From the NCBI RefSeq assembly GCF_900497805.2, contig NW_020954611.1:3438409-3502408 (forward strand): DNA of 64,000 nt, written 5' to 3'. Each line of letters opens with the position of its first letter. Positions within the stretch are counted from its first letter, which is position 1. Below the pieces are notes generated by a model. That model saw nothing but the letters and a program-made list of their open reading frames with translations. It was not told where the DNA came from and searched no databases. Position numbers and translations under genes: made by a program. Source of the DNA: Vombatus ursinus. Its lineage: Eukaryota > Chordata > Mammalia > Diprotodontia > Vombatidae. Positions 57,375 to 64,000 of the stretch are shown here, one piece after another.

Positions 57375-57895
57375 GGACACATAGGATATGGTTCTGACAC
57401 TTTCTAGGTTTGTGACTCTGGTCATGTCACTCAAATACTTGGAGCATCTGTTATCTTATTTGAAAAATTGAGACAATAATACTTTTACCATCTACCCTAT
57501 AGTTTTGTTTTGGGGAAAGCATTTTGTAAACCATAAAGTACTGTAGAAATGTTATTGTTATATGATTATATTTCATGACAATCATAGAATGGAAGAGCTG
57601 TAAAGAATTTTGAGATCATCTAGCTCAACATCCTCATTTTACAAAGGAGGAAACTGAGGCCCAAGGAGCAAAATGATTTTCTTGAGATCATACTGCATTG
57701 GTGGCTGATGATTTGGGATTATTAAACCAGAAATAATGCAAGCAAATTCCAAGGAACTGGACATGTTTCAAGTCTGTAAGTCATCAAACAAGCATTTTAA
57801 AGCATATTCTTTGTACCAGACACTATGCTAAGTGCTGAGGATATGAAGAAAGATTTTAAAAGAAATTTCAAATCTCAAGGAACTCACAATCTAAT
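57375..57895. mobile_element. MIR (+), MIR3 (-) and L2 end (-) in series
   Basis: MIR 57375-57570 ('gggaaagcattttgtaaacc'), MIR3 57580-57720 ('ttgagatcatctagctcaac', 'caaaggaggaaactgaggcc'), L2 end 57775-57895 ('ctatgctaagtgctgaggat'). Confidence 0.75.
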
Positions 57896-58164
57896 TTTTC
57901 ACTTTGACAAAGGTTGGGTAAAGTCTCAGCAAAACAATAGTAATGGAATTCTTAAAACTACCTACTAAATAAGAGTACCATTAATTAGATGGCATTTAAA
58001 TGATTAAATACAACTGCGTTGGTTCCTTCTCAGGTATGACTCATAAAAAGTTTCCTCAGAAGTCCATCTCCAGTCCTTTGTGAGCATTTCTTGGCCTATA
58101 GTCAAATCACTGATACTCAATGACATGAGATCAATCATTACTTCTCTTGTCTTCCCATGTCTAG

Positions 58165-58288
58165 CTGTTGCAGGTGTAGAAGGCCAATCTGAGTACAGTG
58201 AGTTCCTTCAGCCCATTGTTGCCTCTCTCGGAGTATCCTTGTGATTGTCATGGTCTTTGTGGCCTTTGTATTGAAGAAGAAGAGAAAG
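58165..58288 (+). pseudogene. DMBT1: DMBT1-like exon: probable membrane anchor
   Basis: Acceptor 'gtcttcccatgtctag'. The open part reads VAGVEGQSEYSEFLQPIVASLG. One frame over it becomes 'SILVIVMVFVAFVLKKKRK', a hydrophobic helix followed by basic residues, the layout of a single-pass membrane anchor with a stop-transfer signal. A single-base change joins the two readings. Donor AAAG|GTTAAG. Some DMBT1 relatives carry such an anchor, whereas the human protein ends sooner. Assignment rests on position and layout, not on sequence identity. Confidence 0.6.
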
Positions 58289-58369
58289 GTTAAGATAGGG
58301 AGGCTTCTAAGGTGTGAAGGTGTGAAAAACAGAAGAAATCATATCTCCTTTCATCCCCATCCCAGGAAT

Positions 58370-58511
58370 AATCCTTTGGATGACTTGGAGAAAGACCACA
58401 TTTAAGAAACCATTGTAAAGAATATGTCATGTGGGTTATTGTGTGACTCAGTTTACAAATGACCTGGGGTGGAAATTGAATATGTGTTGAATGTGAGTCT
58501 GAAAAAATAAA
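58370..58511 (+). pseudogene. Possible terminal exon and 3' UTR with polyadenylation signal
   Basis: Acceptor-like 'ctcctttcatccccatcccag' at the end of an 80-base interval. A short frame NNPLDDLEKDHI and stop follow in one phase, but the phase expected from the anchor exon gives an immediate stop. AATAAA at 58506-58511 with G/T-rich text after it would end the transcript. Confidence 0.4.
58506..58511 (+). terminator. Candidate polyadenylation signal of the DMBT1-like remnant
   Basis: AATAAA about 100 bases after the last frame, followed by 'ccttgtgg'. Its position fits the gene's 3' end, but such hexamers are common by chance in AT-rich DNA. Confidence 0.45.
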
Positions 58512-58654
58512 AATCCTTGTGGACCCCTACTCTATACCATAGTCTTTCTTTGCAATGTTATGGATTTAGTAAAATATCTTTATTAAAGCAAGTATTATTT
58601 TTTATTTTTAAAGTATTTCTTGAAAGAGCAGCAAGATGGCCATCGATTGTTTCA

Positions 58655-58850
58655 AGGAGAAACATTGTGGTTTAGTGGAAGAGGCACTGTATCAGAGTAC
58701 AAGTGATCTTGGTTCTGCTATTTGCCTGCTAACTTTCTGCATGGCCACAGGCAAGTGACCTTCCCCTCTGGGTCTTGGTTTCTTTATTTGTAAAATGTCA
58801 AGATTGCACTACATCAGTTCTTACCAAACTCTGTTTCATTGAATCCTTGT
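58655..58850 (+). mobile_element. MIR-type SINE
   Basis: 'gtggtttagtggaagaggca', 'tcttggttctgctatttgcc', 'gtttctttatttgtaaaatg'. Confidence 0.88.
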
Positions 58851-59049
58851 GTCTTCATACTATGTGAATAAGGGTTCCATAAGAAAATGTTGATGCTGGC
58901 AATTTTTCCCCTCGACAAATATTGAATATGAAATTATTCATAATATCTCCAAACTATGTGGTATTTGGAAGAGGTGGGAAAACAGGTATATTTTCCTTTA
59001 ATTTGCTTCATAATTTCACTCATCCCTCCTTCTTAGTGGTATTAAATAT

Positions 59050-59800
59050 TACCAGACTTCTGGACTAATATTTATAGTTTTCATTAAAATACTTACTTTT
59101 ATTTTATTTTTTAGAATTACATATTTTTTCTTCTGAATTGAAACACAAGAAGTATTTCCATGCATACAGCAGAAGACAAAAAGAAGATTGTATATGAAAC
59201 TGTGCAACTTCATTTCATATTGTTTGCCATTTTCAAAAAATAATTCTGCATTCAAAGCTGTCCTGTTAATTTATGCTTCCTTCTCAATTTCTTTCTGTTC
59301 TCTTCAGCGCATTAAAAACATTTAATGGGAGCACTCCTATTGCTGCCTCTCTCTTTCCTTCTAACCATTCTTCCCAATTAAAAACTGAAAGAAAGAAAAA
59401 TGCTTTTGTGACAAATAAGCATAGTCAAGCAAAAGAATCAATTCAGAGGCCATGAGCAAAAATGCATGTCTCTTTCTTGAGTCCACTATTTGTTAGAAGG
59501 TAGAGGTATTACATCATGGATCCTGTGGAGACATGGTTATTACACTGATCAAAGTTCTTAAGTCTTTCAAAGTTTATTTTCATTTTTTATATCATTTCAT
59601 CAATTTCTACATGATTGTATAAATTGTTTCCCTGATTCTGCCCACTTAACTCTAAATCTACCAGGATTCTCTCAAAATGAGTCTTTCATAACTTCTTGTG
59701 GTACAAGAATATTCCATTAATTCCTATGCCATAATTTGTTCCGTCATTCCAAATTGTCTAAGGGGCAATCTAACTCCCTGCCCTCTTAGATGCTATTATT
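59050..59800 (-). mobile_element. L1 3' UTR, antisense
   Basis: 'agaagattgtatatgaaact' at the 3' end, 'taagcatagtcaagcaaaag', 'tctttcaaagtttattttca', 'ccataatttgttccgtcatt'. Confidence 0.8.
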
Positions 59801-59804
59801 TTCT

Positions 59805-62010
59805 TCCTTTTCTTTTTTCCATTTAATCACCCCTTTAGGATCAGAAAGTTTGTTTTACCTATGTCTTTTTTCTTTCTCATACTGTCCTTCCTCATAACCT
59901 CCCCCATTCTGTTTCTTTTCCCTGTTGAGTTTGTTTTACTTCTGTGCCAAACTCTGTGTGTGTATGTGTTCAATCCTCCTTTATTCACTTCAGATAAGAC
60001 AGGTTTATCTGAAGTTCATTCTCCCTTCCCCTTTCTCCTTATCTATATATTCTTCCTTTGATGTAGTCCAATTATGAAAAATAAAAAGTTCCACTCCTTC
60101 TTACTTTCTATGCTACTGTATTCCTTTTATTCTCCCTTATCTTTATGATCAGAACAGAACCAATTCACTGCAAGTCTGTATTTTAAATTTAAATCTTTCA
60201 ATACCCTTTGAGGACAGTGAATTTCTATAAGGTCACATAAGTCTTCTCTCTCTACTAGAATGTTAGTACTATATCAGTCAAGAAGTCAACTAACATTTAT
60301 TAAATACCTGCTTTATGTCAGACACTATTGTATATAGTTCCTTCAAATTCAGATAAATTTACCTTTCTTGATTTCTCTAAGCTCTTGTGTTTGCATTTAA
60401 AGTTCTTACTCAGCCTTGGTCTTATAAAAATGCTTGAAAGTCATCTATTACATCAAAGATCCATTTTCCTTCTGTAGAGTTATATTCAGCTTTGCAGGAT
60501 AGGTTACTCTTGACAATAAGCCCCTCTCTTTTGCCTTTTGTAATACTGTATTCCAAGATCTCTTATTTAGAACAGAAGTTTCCAGGTCTCATGTGGTTCA
60601 GACTGTAGTTCCATTGCACTTGAATTGCTTGTTTCTGTACATTTGCAGTATTTTTTCTTTAACATAGGTGTTCTAATATTCCTGAGACTTTTACTTTTTT
60701 TAAGCAAATGATTGTGATTACTTTGCCCTCTGGAAGTGATTTTGATTACTTTGGGCAAAGGGATTACTTTAATAGACTCTAATTGATCCGAATAGTTTGT
60801 ATTTATGATTTCTTGAACTAAAATGTCCAGGCTTTAAAAAAAAAACAAAGCACAGGTTTCAGGGAGTCCAGTGATTCTTAAATTCTCTTTCCTTGACATG
60901 TTTTCCAGGTCAGTTGTTTTATATATCAATTACATTATATTTCTTCTATATTTTTAAAAAAGATCTTTTGATTTTCTTTTGTTTCTATCTCTTAGAGTCA
61001 TTGATTTCTAATTGCTCTATTGTGATTCAGCAAATCTGCTTCTTGAATAAAGTTTACCACTTTCTCTTCTAAGCTGTCTGTTTTCCTTCCATTTCTTCCT
61101 CCAGAGGAATAAATTAATTCATGTGCCATAATTTGTTCAGTCATTCCAAATTGTCTTTTCAATTATTTCAATGAATTATTTCATTTTTCATCTCTTCTAT
61201 TTCTTTTAGGTATTCATTCAGTTGGAAAATCAATTTTTTTTTCTCCTTTGAGTCTCTGTTTGCTGTTATTATGTACTTCCTTTACCCTTCTTTGGGGGCA
61301 TTTTAGATCTACAGTTTTTTAAATACTAGTGGGTATTTTCTTTGCTTTACTAATCTCTCTAGCCTTAGTTGCTAAGCTGGAAGGTTTGTGGCAGGGCCAG
61401 GTTCTGTCCCCTGCTGTGCTTTTGGATGGGGTGGTAAAATCTAGGTCACCTAGGTTTGTGATTTTTATCTCCTAGGCTTAGGTCTTCCATGGATTTTTGA
61501 GATTCAGAGTTCTAGGTATTTAGGGGCCTTCATGGTATTTCAAGATATAGTGCTAGGAACCTTGGAGGCATGGGTTCCCGGGCCATCTCTATCTGAGTAC
61601 TCTTTCACTGCATTAGTTGCTGCTACTCCCTGGAGCTTCCAAGGTTCCTACCTTTGGAACTTTTTAACTTCCTTGGGTCTTAGGATAGAACATCCCTTCC
61701 TTCTTCTAGATATAGGACCTTTCAGGCTGCAAGTGTATGTGACCCTTATCTAATCAGCTAGACAAATGCTGGGTTGGTTACCTGTGATGACACTGATCCT
61801 GTTAGTGGCACACTTTCCTAATGCTTATAGACTTTTGGTTGAATTTTTCTGCACTTCTGGTGGAGACAGTCACTTGCTGTATTTTCTCATTGGATTCCTG
61901 GAACATTTTTTGGTTTGTTGCAAATTTCAGCTTTTTGCCAGAGTAGGTTGTGGGAACTAGGCAATCTGTCTCATTCAGGCAGCCATTTTGGCTAGAAGTC
62001 TTGCACTGAT
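59805..62010 (-). mobile_element. L1 LINE 5' part: 5' UTR and ORF1, antisense
   Basis: From right to left on the minus strand: a 5' UTR-like segment beginning near 62005 with 'ccaaaatggctgcc', GC-richer text to about 61400, then A-rich ORF1 coiled-coil and RNA-binding regions to about 60380 and C/T-rich inter-ORF text beyond. A short L2 end (about 60285-60350) interrupts it. ORF2 is missing; the neighbouring 59050-59800 piece is a 3' UTR. Frames broken. Confidence 0.65.
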
Positions 62011-62107
62011 ACATGTCCATCTCCAAAGTGCTTCCTAGTCAAACTAACTTGGGAAATGTTGGACTAGATAGTCTCTATGGTTCGTTTTAGCCTTAAAACC
62101 ATCACTT

Positions 62108-62368
62108 CTATGGGCAGCTAGGTGGTGCAGTGGATAGAGTGCCAAATCTGGAGTCAGGAAGACTTGTCTTCCAGAGTTCAAATCTAGCCTCAGACACTTA
62201 TTAGCTGTCTGACCCTGGGCAAGTCACAACCCTGTTTGCCTCAGTTCTTCATGTGTAAAATGATCTGGAGGGGAAAATGGCAAACCACTCTAATATCTTA
62301 GCCATGAAAACCATAAGCAGGGTCACAAACAATTGGACCATGAATGAAAACAACTGAACAACAACAAA
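62108..62368 (+). mobile_element. tRNA-headed SINE with RTE-type tail
   Basis: 'gggcagctaggtggtgcagt', 'gagttcaaatctagcctcag', 'ggaccatgaatgaaaacaac', AAC-rich tail. Confidence 0.93.
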
Positions 62369-62459
62369 AATTATAACTTTTCCAAATTTAAGCAGTAAGT
62401 TTGAGGTGCTGTCCATATGGTGGAGTGCTGAAAAAAGCCATGGGGTGTTTTTATGCAAT

Positions 62460-62595
62460 AGCAACAAATTCAGCAAACATCCATAAGCACATACTGTGTA
62501 AATCCTTTGTGGATTCTATGAGTGATGAAATGAAGAATAAGACATAGTCTCTGGCCTCATAGAGCTTCTAGTCTATTGCTATTGTTAGGAAGAGC
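62460..62595 (-). mobile_element. L2 3' end, antisense
   Basis: 'caaacatccataagcacata', 'agtctctggcctcatagagc'. Confidence 0.65.
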
Positions 62596-62707
62596 AGTAC
62601 TTTGGATCCTCATTTAGAATGATATCAATCTTCCTCAGTGGGGCAGTGATTACTTTGACTTCTTCTAGTATTCCTAGAATTGAAAAAAATCTCTCGCTCT
62701 CTCTTTC

Positions 62708-62729
62708 TATATATATATATATATATATG
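62708..62729. repeat. (TA)n microsatellite
   Basis: Ten uninterrupted TA units after a TC-rich start. Confidence 0.97.
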
Positions 62730-62734
62730 CACAA

Positions 62735-63155
62735 AAAGACAGACATACATACAGTGGTATAGTAAAATTATTATGGGTTTATGTTATTTTTAAGTAATGG
62801 TGCTTTATTCATTAAAGGGGGATGATTTCTGGAAAAAATACCCATCTTCCAATAAAGTGCTTGAATTTAATATTAATCACTAAAAATATAAAAAAGTTTG
62901 AAAAAATCAGTTTGTTTCAGGGAAATCAGAATACATTTGATTAAGAACTTTAGTGATCTGAATAGATAGTTTGAAGGCAGATATGTGATGGCATATCTGA
63001 TGGCATTCATAATAAGAGATAAAATAAGAAAAAATAGCATGCCTCTGTAATGTGCAACAAATTAAATATTAAGGTTTCTTGCCAGAGTAATTCAGCCTTC
63101 AGTGAATCCTCAATAACTGGCTCATCAGGCAGATTGCTTTTCTTTTTGCTCCCAA
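62735..63155. other. No gene or repeat recognised
   Basis: AT-rich unique-looking sequence. Confidence 0.5.
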
Positions 63156-63159
63156 ATTT

Positions 63160-63375
63160 GCATTTTATATAACCCTTTACAATTTGCAAAGCACTTTATA
63201 TGCATTGCTTCATTTGATTCTTAAAAAAACCCTATGTGGTAGGGAGTATGAGAGTACAAGTATTATTATCTCTATTTTCTGGAGGATGAAACCAAGGCTT
63301 AGAGTGGGTAAAGTGATTTCCCTAAGATCAAACAATTAGTAGTAGAGCTAGAATTAGAACCCAGGTCTCACAACT
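63160..63375 (-). mobile_element. MIR-type SINE
   Basis: 'atttgcaaagcactttatat', 'gaaaccaaggcttagagtgg', 'ctagaattagaacccaggtc'. Confidence 0.88.
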
Positions 63376-63379
63376 CTAT

Positions 63380-63630
63380 TGGGCAGTTAGGTGGCACAGT
63401 GGATAGAGTTCTGGGCCTGGTGTTAGGAGGACCTGAATTCAAATCTGGCAGTAGACACTTACTAGCTCTGTGACCTTGGGCAAGTCACTTAACCCTGTTT
63501 GCCTTAGTTTCCTCATCTGTAAAATGAGCTGAAGAAGGAAATGGTAAATCACTCCAGTGTCTTTGCCAAGAAAATTCCACATGGGTCATCAAGAGTTGAA
63601 CATGACTAATTGACCAAACAGCAAGAACAA
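63380..63630 (+). mobile_element. tRNA-headed SINE with RTE-type tail
   Basis: 'gggcagttaggtggcacagt', 'tgaattcaaatctggcagta', 'ccttagtttcctcatctgta', 'aagagttgaacatgactaat'. Confidence 0.93.
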
Positions 63631-63634
63631 GTTA

Positions 63635-64000
63635 CAGCTTTCTTTCTCTAGTGGTTTCCACTATGTTGCAGTTTCTGTCTCTGGTGCTGCTTCCTGCTGG
63701 TCTTGCATGGTCACTGCTTAATTATGAAAACATAGAAAAGTCCTAGATAAATAGCCTCAATCTGCTTCTGGGTAGCCACCAGAACTGACTTCTTTGTCTC
63801 TGGTATTTGGAAATTCAAGTCTCCCAGTTTTGCTTGAAAGCAGATGGAGACTTGCCAGAATGCCACATTAGAAGAAGCCACCTAACCTCAGTTTGGGCAG
63901 AGAGTGAACCTTGTTGTGTGAATTGTTATAATCTAGGTATAAGAATTGTCCTTAGAGAGTTTCTGTTTATGTTGTTAAATAAATAATTGCATACATTGAT
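63635..64000. other. No gene seen
   Basis: Unassigned sequence to the window edge. Confidence 0.45.

Overview
The window looks like marsupial nuclear DNA. The evidence is its interspersed repeats: many tRNA-headed SINEs of the marsupial type (Box A/B head, MIR-like core, tail ending in ATTGCC plus A's, or an RTE/BovB-like tail), marsupial-type L1 pieces with their long 3' UTR, abundant old L2, CR1/L3 and MIR, and a palindromic hAT MITE. No functional protein gene is complete here and most of the window is transposon-derived. I see no tRNA or rRNA gene and no CRISPR array. A 10-base run of N (12462-12471) inside a TATC microsatellite marks an assembly gap.

The main find is on the + strand from 38.6 to 58.5 kb: a decayed DMBT1-like gene, recognisable exon by exon. 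In order there is the last SRCR exon (38622-38936), the two exons of the following CUB domain (43989-44120 and 46448-46655), the first ZP exon (48688-48860), the last ZP exon with its RSKR furin-type site (55465-55739), a probable membrane-anchor exon (58165-58288) and a polyadenylation signal (58506). Order, splice phases and residues agree with the C-terminal part of DMBT1 (SRCR-CUB-ZP). There are in-frame stops in three exons, frameshifts in at least three, and one lost splice acceptor. The middle ZP exons are absent from an intron that holds about 3.5 kb of antisense L1. It reads as an inactivated gene or paralogue.

A second gene-derived feature is a processed retrocopy of BLOC1S2 on the - strand (17977-18756). 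It has a perfect 11-bp target-site duplication, a poly(A) remnant, an AATAAA signal and an open 102-codon frame, but lacks about 37 internal codons in frame.

Layout. 0-15.4 kb: L2, an L1 ORF1 piece, a 5'-truncated L1 with target-site duplications (4397-6452), SINEs, MIRs and microsatellites. 15.7-17.0 kb: a large imperfect inverted repeat around an L1 3' end. 17.5-18.8 kb: hAT MITE and BLOC1S2 retrocopy. 19-30.4 kb: L2, L1 tails, SINEs, a candidate solo LTR, a CR1/L3 piece and one unassigned exon-like segment (27520-27687). 30.5-32.1 kb: the longest stretch with no repeat I recognise. 32.1-38.5 kb: SINEs, two hAT MITEs and L2. 38.6-58.5 kb: the DMBT1-like remnant with antisense L1s in its introns. 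59-64 kb: L1 3'-end and L1 5'-UTR/ORF1 pieces (-) and SINEs.

Two things limit these calls. Repeat names come from remembered consensus features, so family names and repeat edges are approximate (often plus or minus 20 bases). Exon assignments rest on remembered DMBT1 and BLOC1S2 protein sequences and not on a database search.
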